DNA of 64,000 nt from positions 95,641 to 159,640 of the forward strand of contig JAICQO010000002.1 in assembly GCA_025937835.1 (NCBI GenBank), written 5' to 3'. The notes under the pieces are model-generated. The model was not told the origin of the DNA. It saw only the letters and a list, made by a program, of their open reading frames with translations, and searched no databases. Shown piece by piece: positions 28,897-37,202 of this stretch (its first letter is position 1; each line of letters begins with the position of its first letter). This DNA is from Polyangiaceae bacterium. Its GTDB lineage: Bacteria; Myxococcota_A; Polyangia; Polyangiales; Polyangiaceae. The position numbers and the translations under genes are program-made.

Positions 28897-29679
28897 TCAC
28901 GCTTCGGCGGCTGCGACTGCCGGGGCGGGGCTGGCTGGCGCGCGCATCTTCCAGAGCCTGCGTTCGTCGTCGTGCAGCCGTGATAGACGGCGCTGTTCCT
29001 GGATGAAGGCGCCGTAGGTGCGCGGGACGCGGACGTCGCTGGCGAAGGCGAGCATCACCCGCAGCGCGGCTTCGGCGTCGTGCAGCGCGCGGTGAGCCTG
29101 GGCGATCTCGATCCCGAGCCGCTGGCTGACTTCGCCGAGCGCCTTGCTCTTTTCCAGCTTGTGGAGCTCGCGCGCCCAGACCAGCGAGTCCACCCCGTCC
29201 ACGGACTTGCGGACGGCCGGCGCGTCGCGCCGCGCACCGCCGATGCGCGCGAGCTCGGCGCTGATCACGCTGCGGTCGTACTCGGCGTTGTGCGCGAGCG
29301 GTACGCCGCCCGACATCATCTCCAGCACCTCGTCGATGATCTCGGCGAAGGTCGGCTTGTCCTTGACCTCTTCGTCCGTGATGCCGTGAACGTCGGAGGC
29401 CTCCTTGGGGATGGGCCGCTCCGGGTTCACGAGCCAGGCGCTGCGAGCCACGACCGTGCCGTTCTCCCAGACCACGCAGGCAATCTCGACGATTCGGTCC
29501 ACCGCCGGGTCACGCCCGGTGGTCTCGGTGTCGATCGAGATCAGCCGCAAATTCGAGAAGGCATGATCGGTCGTGAACTCCTCACAAAGCCCGCTGACCA
29601 CGACGCGCAGCAAGTGCGCGATGCCCGGGTAGTGGCGACCCGTCGGAAAGCAGCCGGGGAGATCGGCGTTGCGGCTCAT
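28897..29679 (-). CDS. DEDDh 3'-5' exonuclease (DnaQ/Exo-like)
   Basis: The 260-residue product carries the DEDDh exonuclease motifs: SIDTETTG (motif I, Asp and Glu), LAHNAEYDRSVI (motif II, Asp), and AHRALHDAEAAL (motif III, His and Asp). Members include the epsilon subunit of DNA polymerase III and free exonucleases acting on single-stranded ends. The N-terminal 45 residues before the fold are unlike epsilon and hold Cys and His residues. The ATG overlaps the stop of the DsbA-like gene (ATGA, 29676-29679). The link between an outer thiol protein and a cytoplasmic exonuclease is not obvious; the gene pair may be fortuitous. Confidence 0.88.
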   Translation of the reverse strand: MSRNADLPGCFPTGRHYPGIAHLLRVVVSGLCEEFTTDHAFSNLRLISIDTETTGRDPAVDRIVEIACVVWENGTVVARSAWLVNPERPIPKEASDVHGITDEEVKDKPTFAEIIDEVLEMMSGGVPLAHNAEYDRSVISAELARIGGARRDAPAVRKSVDGVDSLVWARELHKLEKSKALGEVSQRLGIEIAQAHRALHDAEAALRVMLAFASDVRVPRTYGAFIQEQRRLSRLHDDERRLWKMRAPASPAPAVAAAEA

Positions 29680-30698
29680 CGCGATGCGGAAGGGGCGGGG
29701 GCGGCGCTCGAGGCGGGCGGCGCGCTCGTGGCAGCAGCGGCGCTCGCCGGCGGAGCAGGGCTCGGTGCAGGCTTGTCGGCGGCGGGCGCGGCCGGTGAGC
29801 CGCCGATCAGCTCGATCTCGAGCGCGATCCACTGCTCGAGCTCGTCCGCGCTCTCGCCGGTCGAAACGAATGGACGGCCGTTGATGAACAGGGACGGCGT
29901 ACCCGAGAGCTTCAGGTTCTCGCCGTGCTTGCGATCGCGCGACACGGCGTCGGCCGTCGCCTCGCTGTCGCGATCCTGAGCGAAGCGCTTCATGTCGAGG
30001 CCGATGCGCTTGGCGATTTCGTCGATCCCGCCGCCGTCGAGCTTGTCCTGATTTGCGAACAGCTCGGCGTGCATTTCCCAGAACTTGTTCTGGCGCTGCG
30101 CGGCCACCGCGGCGCGCGCGGCCTTTTCCGCGTTCGGGTGGATGTTCGTGAGCGGGAAATGCTTGAACACCAGCTGGACGTCGTTCGGGTACTTCTTCAA
30201 AATCCCGTCGAGGACCGGCTTCATCGCTGCGCAGGCGGGGCAGTAAAAATCGGCGAATTCGGCGATGACGACCTTGGCGCCCGCCGAGCCCTCGCGCGGC
30301 GCTCCGCTGATGTCGACCTGCTTCACGGCCTCGGCGCTGAAGCGCGCCTTGTAGACGGCCTCCACCTGAGAGCGCGAGCCCCCGCGGCGCACGAGATCGA
30401 CGAGCATCTTGGCCGCCGGCGCGCAGGCGCGGCAGCTCCGCGACTCGTTCACGCATTGAGTGAGGCTGACCGGGTGGTCGGCGCACGGCGACAGGAGCTC
30501 GCTCACGAGCCGCGACCACTCCGACTTCTCCCGAGCGGTGAGCGCGGACGTATCGACACCCTTCAGGGTCACGTCCGCGGCGGAGGACTTGGCCGGACTC
30601 GGCTCGGTCCCGCCCTCACCGGGGCTGCGACATCCGAACAGGGTGCTGATAAAGAGGGCCACGAAGCCAAATACGGCCGCGGCGCGCAGGCTCGACAT
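29676..30698 (-). CDS. DsbA/thioredoxin-like lipoprotein (CPAC)
   Basis: The 340-residue product has a signal peptide with lipobox-like LFGC (about residue 23), so it is probably anchored outside. The C-terminal 170 residues form a DsbA-like thioredoxin fold with active-site CPAC in FADFYCPACAAMKPV and the cis-Pro context GTPSLFING. The N-terminal half has four more Cys, including a CRAC pair (SRSCRACAP), an arrangement that could be a second redox site. The tail is low-complexity Ala/Pro/Ser. It would oxidise or shuffle disulfides of secreted proteins. It is divergent from the ParA-like fusion gene and overlaps the exonuclease gene by four bases. Confidence 0.85.
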   Translation of the reverse strand: MSSLRAAAVFGFVALFISTLFGCRSPGEGGTEPSPAKSSAADVTLKGVDTSALTAREKSEWSRLVSELLSPCADHPVSLTQCVNESRSCRACAPAAKMLVDLVRRGGSRSQVEAVYKARFSAEAVKQVDISGAPREGSAGAKVVIAEFADFYCPACAAMKPVLDGILKKYPNDVQLVFKHFPLTNIHPNAEKAARAAVAAQRQNKFWEMHAELFANQDKLDGGGIDEIAKRIGLDMKRFAQDRDSEATADAVSRDRKHGENLKLSGTPSLFINGRPFVSTGESADELEQWIALEIELIGGSPAAPAADKPAPSPAPPASAAAATSAPPASSAAPAPSASR

Positions 30699-30826
30699 CG
30701 GTCGGGAGACTAGCGCGATTTCGGCGGGTTCCACTCCGAAATTGGGGCCGGTCGCCCTCGGGCCGGAAAAGTCCTGGCTCGCGGCACAATACGCGGCCGA
30801 GATGGCGCGGCCGTGATCGATGGTAC

Positions 30827-32437
30827 ATGGACCGACCGCGCCCAATGCAGGACAGCGTTCCGCCTTCCGGCCCCATTCCGAGAGCTCCGAGCCACCCGGC
30901 GCCATCCGGCGTTCGGCACGTGCTCGCTGTCGTCGGCGGACGTGGCGGCGCAGGGACGAGCACGATCTCGATCAACCTCGCGGTGTACCTGGCGCAGCTC
31001 GGGCGGCGCGTGCTGCTGATCGACGCGAGCCCGAGCGGTGCGGGCCTTCACACCCTGCTCGGCCTGGAGCCGGCAAAGGCCGTGGCCTCGGACGAAGATC
31101 CGGACGAAGACGATCTGAAGCCCGTGCCCACCCAGGTGCCGGGCCTCTTGCTCGTGCCGCAGAGCTACCGCGCGGGCTCCACTTCTCCGATCCGCCCCGG
31201 TAGAAAGCCGCGCTGGGCGCGCAAGCTGCGCACGCTGGAGGTCGACTACGTGCTGCTCGACCTCGGCTGCGGCACCGCGCCGTCCACGCTCGACCTGTTT
31301 CTGGGCGCCGATCAGGTGGTGTGCGTCACCACGCCGGAGCCGCCGAGCGTCGAGGGCACGTACCGGCTGCTCCGAGCCGTGTTCCTGCGCTCGCTGCGGC
31401 GCAGCCTGGTCGAGGATCGCTTCCGGCTGCGGTTGGTCGAGCGCGCCGAGAGTGAAGTCGGAGCCATGCCGTCACCGCTGACGTTGGTGCGCACCATCGC
31501 CCGCTACGACTCGAGCGTGGGGGCCCGCGCGGCGGCCGAGCTCGCCCAGCTGCGGCCGCGGTTCGTCGTGAACAACGCTCGGCTGCGCACCGACTCCGAG
31601 CTCGGGCCGGCCATGTGCGACCTCGCACACCGCTACCTCGGCGTGCGCCTCGACTACGTGGGGCACGTGGAGCAGGACGACGCCGTCTGGCTCAGCGTCG
31701 TGAAGTCGCGTCCGCTGTTGATCGACAGCCCGAGCAGCAAGAGCGCGCGCAACCTGGAGCGCATCGCCCGCCGCATGCTCGCGCTCGGCAGCCCACGCCC
31801 CGAGCAGCGCGCCGACGAGCGCCCGGTGTTGATCCCGGACGACCCGAATCTCTACGACGTGCTCTGGACCCACCGCGGCTCGAGCGACGAGGAGCTGCGC
31901 CGCGCCTACAAGCGCCAGCGCGAGATGTACCAGCCCGGCAGCTTGCCCCTCACCTCCCTGCTGAGCGCGGACGCCCTGCGCACCGAGCAGGCGCGCATCG
32001 AGGAAGCCCACGAGACGCTGCTCGATCCGCTGCGGCGCAAGGCCTACGACGCCTCGATGTTCCCCGACGAGCAGACGCGCGACGCGCCCGCACCGCGCGA
32101 GCCGAACGCCGCGCTCGAAGCCGAACGTGCGCTGCTACGCAGCGAGCTGTCGCGCGAAATCGGCGGAGAAACCGAGTTCACGGGCCGGCTGTTGCGCAAG
32201 GTGCGCGAGGCGCAGGGCGTCGAGATCGAGGACATCGCCAAGCACACCAAGATCGCCCAGGCTCACCTGCGCGCGATCGAGGCCGAGGCCTTCAGCGAGC
32301 TGCCGGCGCTGGTTTACACGCGGGGCTTCGTGCGCGAGCTCGCCAAGTTCTTGAAGCTGGATCCGACGCAGGTGACGCGCACCTACCTGAGACGCATGCG
32401 CGCCACTCTGTCGCCCGAAGAGGACGCGACTTCGTGA
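30827..32437 (+). CDS. ParA-like / J-like / RodZ-like HTH fusion with degenerate motifs
   Basis: The 536-residue cytoplasmic protein joins three parts. Residues 30-320 form a MinD/ParA-FlhG-like domain (VLLIDASPSGAG, VLLDLGCG, TTPEPPSVEGTYR), but the P-loop reads RGGAGTST, without either lysine of KGGxGKT. Residues 340-410 resemble a J domain (NLYDVL, RIEEAHETLLDPLRRKAYD), but HPD is replaced by QPG. Residues 452-525 form a RodZ-type HTH (LLRKVREAQGVEIEDIAKHTKI, LVYTRGFVRELAKFL) with no TM helix after it. All three regions are intact in one frame. An ATG at 30845 is an alternative start. The downstream glycosyltransferase gene overlaps by GTGA. It is probably a scaffold or localisation factor rather than an ATPase; this is inference. 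Confidence 0.8.
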   Translation: MDRPRPMQDSVPPSGPIPRAPSHPAPSGVRHVLAVVGGRGGAGTSTISINLAVYLAQLGRRVLLIDASPSGAGLHTLLGLEPAKAVASDEDPDEDDLKPVPTQVPGLLLVPQSYRAGSTSPIRPGRKPRWARKLRTLEVDYVLLDLGCGTAPSTLDLFLGADQVVCVTTPEPPSVEGTYRLLRAVFLRSLRRSLVEDRFRLRLVERAESEVGAMPSPLTLVRTIARYDSSVGARAAAELAQLRPRFVVNNARLRTDSELGPAMCDLAHRYLGVRLDYVGHVEQDDAVWLSVVKSRPLLIDSPSSKSARNLERIARRMLALGSPRPEQRADERPVLIPDDPNLYDVLWTHRGSSDEELRRAYKRQREMYQPGSLPLTSLLSADALRTEQARIEEAHETLLDPLRRKAYDASMFPDEQTRDAPAPREPNAALEAERALLRSELSREIGGETEFTGRLLRKVREAQGVEIEDIAKHTKIAQAHLRAIEAEAFSELPALVYTRGFVRELAKFLKLDPTQVTRTYLRRMRATLSPEEDATS

Positions 32438-33822
32438 GCGAGGGGGCGCGCTCGGCTCGTGCCCCTGGACACCTCGAGTTTGCCTGGGCGCTCGCGATCG
32501 TGGCGCTCTTGCCGCGTCTGTTCGTGGCCATCGCCTGGTCGCGCGAGCCGGTCTGGGACGGGCACTACTACTATTTCGGTGCCGAGCGCATCGCCCAGGG
32601 CCTCGGCTACTCCGAAGACGTGTGGATCGACGGCCGGCCCGAGTGGAGGCCGTGGGTTCACTACCCCGTCGGCTACAGCGCGCTGCTCGGTGCGCTCTTT
32701 ACGCTGTTCGGCACGGGCACCCTGGTCGCGCCGCTGTTCAACGCACTGCTCGGCACTGCCACGGCGGTCGTCACCTATGAGCTCGCGCGGCGGGGCCTCT
32801 CCGAGCAGCGCGCGCGCATCGCCGGAGCGCTGGTCGCGCTGCACCCCGGCCTGATCGCGCAGAGCGCGCTGGTGATGACCGAGACGCTCGCGGCCTGTTT
32901 GCTCGTGGTCGCGGGCCTTTGCGCCGTCAGCGCGCGCGACCGCGGAGCGCGGCTCTTGCCGTTCGGGCTGTCGATCGGCGTCGCCACGCTGGTGCGGCCC
33001 GCTTCGCTCCTACTCTTACCGCTGGGTTTTGTCGGACGCCGCCGCACCCTTCGCGCCTTGCTCGCGGCGGGGCTGCTCGCGCTGTGCGGCACGTTCGTCG
33101 TGGTGTTGCCGTGGACGCTCCGCAATTGCCAGCGCCTCGACGGCTGCGCGCTGGTATCGACCAACGGGGGCTGGAACCTCGCGATCGGCGCGCTCAGCGA
33201 GAGCGGGCGCTTCGCGACGCTGCGCGCCTCCGACGGTTGCCGCGTCGTCAGCGGCCAGGTTCAGCAGGACCGCTGTTGGGCCGGGGTCGGGCTGCGCAAG
33301 ATCGCGGAGGCTCCCGGTCGCTGGCTCGCGCTCGCGCCTAAGAAACTCGCCGAGACCTTCGACCACGAGTCCTTCGCCATCGAATACCTGCACGAAGCCG
33401 ATCCGCGCAGCTGGCCCGAGCCGCGGCGCGTGGCGGGGCGCCAGCTTCTGACGGGGTTTCACCGCATGGTGCTGGTGCTCGCGGCGTTCTCGGTGATCGC
33501 GTTCGCATGGAGGCGGCAAAGGGGCGCTGCCTTCGGCGTTCAGACGATGCTCGCGCTCGGTGCGGTCGCGCTCGGCGCCTACGCGTTCTCGAGCGACGCG
33601 CATCCGTTCTACGTATTTTGCGCCTTCATTCCGCTGATCGCCGTCTTGCCCTTGCCCGGCCGACCCGAGCTCGGTCCCTGCCTGCGCTACGCGATCGGCG
33701 CGCTGTTTCTCACCGCGCTGACTCACGTGATCTTCTTCGGCGAAGATCGCTATCACCTCGCCGTCAGTCCACTGTTGTGCTTGCTTGCTGCCGCCGCGCT
33801 CCGCCCCGGCGCGCGCGCTTGA
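32434..33822 (+). CDS. GT39/ArnT-like polytopic glycosyltransferase
   Basis: The 462-residue membrane protein has about ten TM helices. Near its N-terminus, between the first helices, is EPVWDGHYYYFGAERIAQGLGY, then HYPVGYSALLGALF, as in the GT39 (PMT/ArnT-like) superfamily, where an early acidic residue in the first outer loop is catalytic. It would move a sugar from a polyprenyl-phosphate carrier to lipid or protein. The GTG start overlaps the stop of the ParA-like fusion (GTGA, 32434-32437), so the two are translationally coupled. The acceptor is unknown; the fusion partner may place it in the cell, which is inference. Confidence 0.75.
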   Translation: MSEGARSARAPGHLEFAWALAIVALLPRLFVAIAWSREPVWDGHYYYFGAERIAQGLGYSEDVWIDGRPEWRPWVHYPVGYSALLGALFTLFGTGTLVAPLFNALLGTATAVVTYELARRGLSEQRARIAGALVALHPGLIAQSALVMTETLAACLLVVAGLCAVSARDRGARLLPFGLSIGVATLVRPASLLLLPLGFVGRRRTLRALLAAGLLALCGTFVVVLPWTLRNCQRLDGCALVSTNGGWNLAIGALSESGRFATLRASDGCRVVSGQVQQDRCWAGVGLRKIAEAPGRWLALAPKKLAETFDHESFAIEYLHEADPRSWPEPRRVAGRQLLTGFHRMVLVLAAFSVIAFAWRRQRGAAFGVQTMLALGAVALGAYAFSSDAHPFYVFCAFIPLIAVLPLPGRPELGPCLRYAIGALFLTALTHVIFFGEDRYHLAVSPLLCLLAAAALRPGARA

Positions 33823-33866
33823 TCTCTGGCTTTGGGCCCGGCTTCCGCCGTGGCATGCTGCGCCAC

Positions 33867-34715
33867 ATGGCGGATAAACCGGACCGGATCTGGAGCGACG
33901 AGAGCGGGAAGAAGTGGGCTCGCCTGCAGGCGCGAACCGACGTCCAGCTCGAGCCGCTCGGGCGACTTGCGATGAACGCGCTCGAGCTCCGAACGGGGGA
34001 GCGCGTCCTCGACGTGGGCTGCGGTGCCGGCGCGACTGTGCTCGAGCTCGCCGACCGCGTCGGAGAGAGCGGCAGCGTGGTGGGCCTCGATCTGTCGGAG
34101 CCGCTCCTCGAACGCGCCCGCGAGCGCGTCGCAGCGTCCGCCCGCGAAAACGTCGAGCTCCGGCTCGGGGATGCGTCCACGGTGAGCTTCGAGCAGCCGT
34201 TCGACGCGCTGTTCTCCCGCTTCGGTGTGATGTTCTTCGACGATCCCACGGCGGCCTTCCAGAACCTGAGGGCGGCGCTGAAGCCCGGAGGGCGCCTCGG
34301 CTTCGTCTGCTGGCAGGCGGTCGAGCGGAATCCCTGGGGACAAGAAGCGCTCGACGCGGTGCGCGCCATCGCGCCGAGCCAACCGATCCCGGAGATGCTC
34401 GCTCCTGGTAAACCCGGGCCGTTCTCGTTCGCCGACGAGGCGCGCGTACGCTCGATCCTCGAGAGCGCGGGCTTCTCCGCCGTTCGCATCGACCCCAGCG
34501 AAATCCCCATGCAGATCGGCGGCGCCGCGACGGCCGAAGAAGCCGTGGATTTCGTGCTCGAGATCGGGCCCGCCGCGCGCTTCGTCTCCGAAGCGGATCC
34601 GGCGCTCTCCTCGAGGTTCCGCGAAGCCCTGTCGCGCTGGGTCGCCTCCTATGCGTCCGCGCAGGGCGTGTGGATGCCCGCGCGCACGCTGATCGTTACG
34701 GCGCGCAACGCTTAG
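33867..34715 (+). CDS. Class I SAM-dependent methyltransferase
   Basis: The 282-residue product has the Methyltransf_11/25 fold: motif I VLDVGCGAGATVLELA (about 46-61), VGLDLSEPLL with the acidic residue that binds ribose, and LRLGDAS near 105. The C-terminal 80 residues resemble small-molecule methyltransferases with a lid (EIGPAARFVSEADPAL). Substrate unknown. The ATG at 33867 is preferred; an in-frame ATG four codons upstream (33855) is possible. The gene begins 44 bases after the glycosyltransferase stop and may share its transcript. It converges with the VOC gene. Confidence 0.85.
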   Translation: MADKPDRIWSDESGKKWARLQARTDVQLEPLGRLAMNALELRTGERVLDVGCGAGATVLELADRVGESGSVVGLDLSEPLLERARERVAASARENVELRLGDASTVSFEQPFDALFSRFGVMFFDDPTAAFQNLRAALKPGGRLGFVCWQAVERNPWGQEALDAVRAIAPSQPIPEMLAPGKPGPFSFADEARVRSILESAGFSAVRIDPSEIPMQIGGAATAEEAVDFVLEIGPAARFVSEADPALSSRFREALSRWVASYASAQGVWMPARTLIVTARNA

Positions 34716-34736
34716 CCCCCGCGTTTGCTCGGAGCT

Positions 34737-35123
34737 TCAAGCCGGGTCGTGGCAGCAGGCTTCGATGTTGTGTCCGTCCGGGTCGAGCACGAACGCGCCG
34801 TAGTAATGCTCGTGGTAGTGCGGGCGCGGACCGGGCGGGCCATTGTCCTTGCCGCCCGCGGCGATCGCCGCGGCGTAAAATGCGTCGACCGTCGCGCGGC
34901 TCTGCGCGCGAAAGGCGATGTGAACGCGCGGCTTTTGCGGCGTGCCCTGATGCAGCCAGAAATCGGCCTGCGGCGGCACCCCCATCCCGAGCACCACCGC
35001 GCCGCCCGTGAACTCGACCGGAACCTCCATCACCACCTTGTAGCCGAGCGGTGCCAGCGCCTGCTCGTAGAAGCGGCGGCTCTGCACCGGATCACTCATG
35101 TCGCACCCTACGTGATCGATCAT
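34737..35123 (-). CDS. VOC (glyoxalase/bleomycin-resistance-like) protein
   Basis: The 128-residue product has the vicinal-oxygen-chelate pattern MIDHVGCDMSDPVQSRRFYEQAL at the start and FVLDPDGHNIEACCHDPA at the end, with a middle His in KPRVHIAFRA. His near the start and a Glu near the end could hold a metal. Family members include glyoxalase I-like enzymes, dioxygenases and antibiotic-binding proteins; nothing in the sequence narrows this. It converges with the methyltransferase gene and lies 58 bases from the end of the Kazal-type gene upstream on its strand. Confidence 0.85.
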   Translation of the reverse strand: MIDHVGCDMSDPVQSRRFYEQALAPLGYKVVMEVPVEFTGGAVVLGMGVPPQADFWLHQGTPQKPRVHIAFRAQSRATVDAFYAAAIAAGGKDNGPPGPRPHYHEHYYGAFVLDPDGHNIEACCHDPA

Positions 35124-35181
35124 GCGGAGTGGCTACCACGGGCTGCCCCGCGCGAACATCACCGTTCGTGTGCGTTCGACG

Positions 35182-35970
35182 TCATTCGGCGCAATCCACG
35201 ATCCGTAGCGGCCGCACGTGAGCGCGCCCCGAGCGGATCGCCGTGCAGGTATCGACGCATTTTGGAAAGTCCGGCGGCAGCGGCGCGCCGGGCTCGAGGC
35301 ACTCTATCCAACGCGCGTCGCCGCGCAGCTCGTTCCCGCCCGGACAATCTCGCGGCAACACCCAGCAGGTTCCCGACGGCGGTTCGTCACAGCGGTCGGG
35401 ACGCGGATACAGGAACGCGCACTCGGCGTCTTCGGTGCCGCAGTCTTCGGCTCGGCTGCAGGGTCGCGCCTCCGCACGACATTCGCCCGGCGTAGCCGCC
35501 GCGATCAAGGCCTCGCGCCGAACGCAATCGCTCCAGTAGGTAATACCGTTGCACCCGCAGACGGGGACGGGCGGCTCGTTACAGAACACCTGGAGCGGCG
35601 TGCACTGCCCGAACACTGCGAAGCAATCAGGCTTCTGGCACCACCACGAGCTCTGACAATCGAGGTCGGTCTTGCAACGCAAGCCGTCGCGAAAGCCCCC
35701 TTCACCGCCGCGACCGCCGCCCCCGGTGCCCGGTAGTCCGGAGCTGCCACCTCCGGGAAATCCCGGGAAACCCCCGGTGATCATGCTGCTCCGCCCGCCG
35801 CTGCCGGAAGCGCTCTCGCCCCCGGTCGCGCTCCCGCCCTGGCCGGCACTGCCGCCGGTTTGCACCCGCGCCGGGGCGGTGAACAGAACCACCTCTTCCG
35901 GGGCGCACCCGCCCGGCAGGAACGGAACGACGATCGCCAGCAGCAGCGGCGCCCGCCAGAAGCGCTTCAC
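35182..35970 (-). CDS. Cys-rich lipoprotein with Kazal-type inhibitor domain
   Basis: The 262-residue product has a signal peptide ending in LPGGC (Cys near residue 22). A Gly/Ser-rich linker (about 37-90) leads to about 20 Cys residues. The segment PVCGCNGITYWSDC followed by GEC (about 134-164) matches Kazal-type serine protease inhibitors. The remaining Cys-rich parts are unassigned. The GTG start overlaps the stop of the envelope protein gene (GTGA, 35967-35970), placing it as the fourth gene of the sigma/anti-sigma operon. The inhibitor could protect surface proteins from the cell's own secreted proteases; that role is inference. Confidence 0.75.
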   Translation of the reverse strand: MKRFWRAPLLLAIVVPFLPGGCAPEEVVLFTAPARVQTGGSAGQGGSATGGESASGSGGRSSMITGGFPGFPGGGSSGLPGTGGGGRGGEGGFRDGLRCKTDLDCQSSWWCQKPDCFAVFGQCTPLQVFCNEPPVPVCGCNGITYWSDCVRREALIAAATPGECRAEARPCSRAEDCGTEDAECAFLYPRPDRCDEPPSGTCWVLPRDCPGGNELRGDARWIECLEPGAPLPPDFPKCVDTCTAIRSGRAHVRPLRIVDCAE

Positions 35971-37202
35971 CAGACCTCCGTCGCGCGCGTCGCGGATGCC
36001 GTGCGATCGTCGCCCGACGTGTACGCGATGGCCACCAACAGCGACGGGCGCAGCCGATCCGGCGAGAGCAACGTGTGCCTGTCATTGCCGACGTCCATCA
36101 CGAAAGCGTGCGGAGCCAGATCGAGGTCCAGGCAGGCCGCGGCCAGGAGCAGCGCGTGACGGCCGAGGACGAACCGGGCACCGAACGCAGCGCTGGCCAG
36201 CGGATCGACCACGTCGACCGTGCCGGTCCGCACCTCGACCGGCGTCGACTGAGGGACACTGCGTAGCCAATCGAAGCCCGGCCCGACGCCGATCCACGCG
36301 GAGGACGAGGAACCGAGCTCGAAGCCCTGCGTCAGGAGCAGCCGCGCGGAGACCGCGTGGACATCGGCGTACGACTGCGCATAGTGGACGTCGCTCGGAA
36401 CGTGCGCGGCCCCCAGCAACAAGACACCGAGCTTCGAGCGCTTGGCGCGCGCCTCGAGCACGAGACCGGCTCCGGTGATGGCGCTCTCGTTGTCGAGGGT
36501 GCCGACGCGAAGCAACGCGCCGGCGGAGAGCGCCCACGCAGACGGCGCCGACGGCCGCTCTGGCTCTTCGGCTTCAGCGGGCTCCGCTTCGGAAGGCTCC
36601 TCGGCTTCTTCCGGCACCGACGCCCGTTTCGGCTCGGGGCGGGGCTTTCTCGGCGCCGCCGGCGCTTTTCGCGCAGCGCGGCTCCGCGGCGTGGCTGCGG
36701 CCGCCGCTGCCGGCGCGGCTTCTGCGCTCGGCGCGGCCGGGCTCGGTGCAACGGCGCTGGGCGCAGGCGAGGCCGGCCCCTCCGCGTTGCTCTCCTCGGA
36801 CAGGCGCGCCTCGACGATCATGTACACCACGAGCACCGCCGCCTCGACCGAGGTCTCGAGCGAAGTGCTGCGATCGAGCGTGCGGCGGCCGAGCTCGCGG
36901 CCGCTCGCGCCATCGCGCACGACCAGCGACGGCTGGCGCGGATTTCGAAGATCCACCAGCGCGAGCACGAACGGCACGGGCAGCGCGCGTGCGTCCGGCG
37001 AGGGCACCGCGACTACGACTGGCACGACACCGAGCCGTCCGAGGACCTCGAGCGCCGTCGTGCGCAAGCGCTCGACGGCCGCGGGGCTGCCTTCGACCTC
37101 GATGTTGACGATCGGCGCCGAACCCGCGGTTGCGGTAGCGACTCGAGGAACCAGCGCGAGCAGGCCGAGCGCTAGCAGCGCCAGCCAGCGGCGAACGTTC
37201 AC
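35967..37202 (-). CDS. Envelope protein of sigma/anti-sigma operon
   Basis: The 411-residue product begins with a signal peptide (WLALLALGLLALVPRVATATA). A small domain of about 110 residues (APIVNIEVEGSPAAVERL, LVVYMIVEARL) and a long Ala/Pro/Glu linker (about 125-205) follow. The C-terminal 200 residues look beta-rich (ALSAGALLRVG, SSSAWIGVGPGFDWL, GARFVLGRHALLLAAA). The same plan is found in the protein at 552-1682. The GTG at 37202 overlaps the anti-sigma stop (GTGA) and is preferred over much longer open frames. No named family is recognised. It may be an outer-membrane target or sensor linked to the anti-sigma factor. Confidence 0.7.
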   Translation of the reverse strand: MNVRRWLALLALGLLALVPRVATATAGSAPIVNIEVEGSPAAVERLRTTALEVLGRLGVVPVVVAVPSPDARALPVPFVLALVDLRNPRQPSLVVRDGASGRELGRRTLDRSTSLETSVEAAVLVVYMIVEARLSEESNAEGPASPAPSAVAPSPAAPSAEAAPAAAAAATPRSRAARKAPAAPRKPRPEPKRASVPEEAEEPSEAEPAEAEEPERPSAPSAWALSAGALLRVGTLDNESAITGAGLVLEARAKRSKLGVLLLGAAHVPSDVHYAQSYADVHAVSARLLLTQGFELGSSSSAWIGVGPGFDWLRSVPQSTPVEVRTGTVDVVDPLASAAFGARFVLGRHALLLAAACLDLDLAPHAFVMDVGNDRHTLLSPDRLRPSLLVAIAYTSGDDRTASATRATEVW

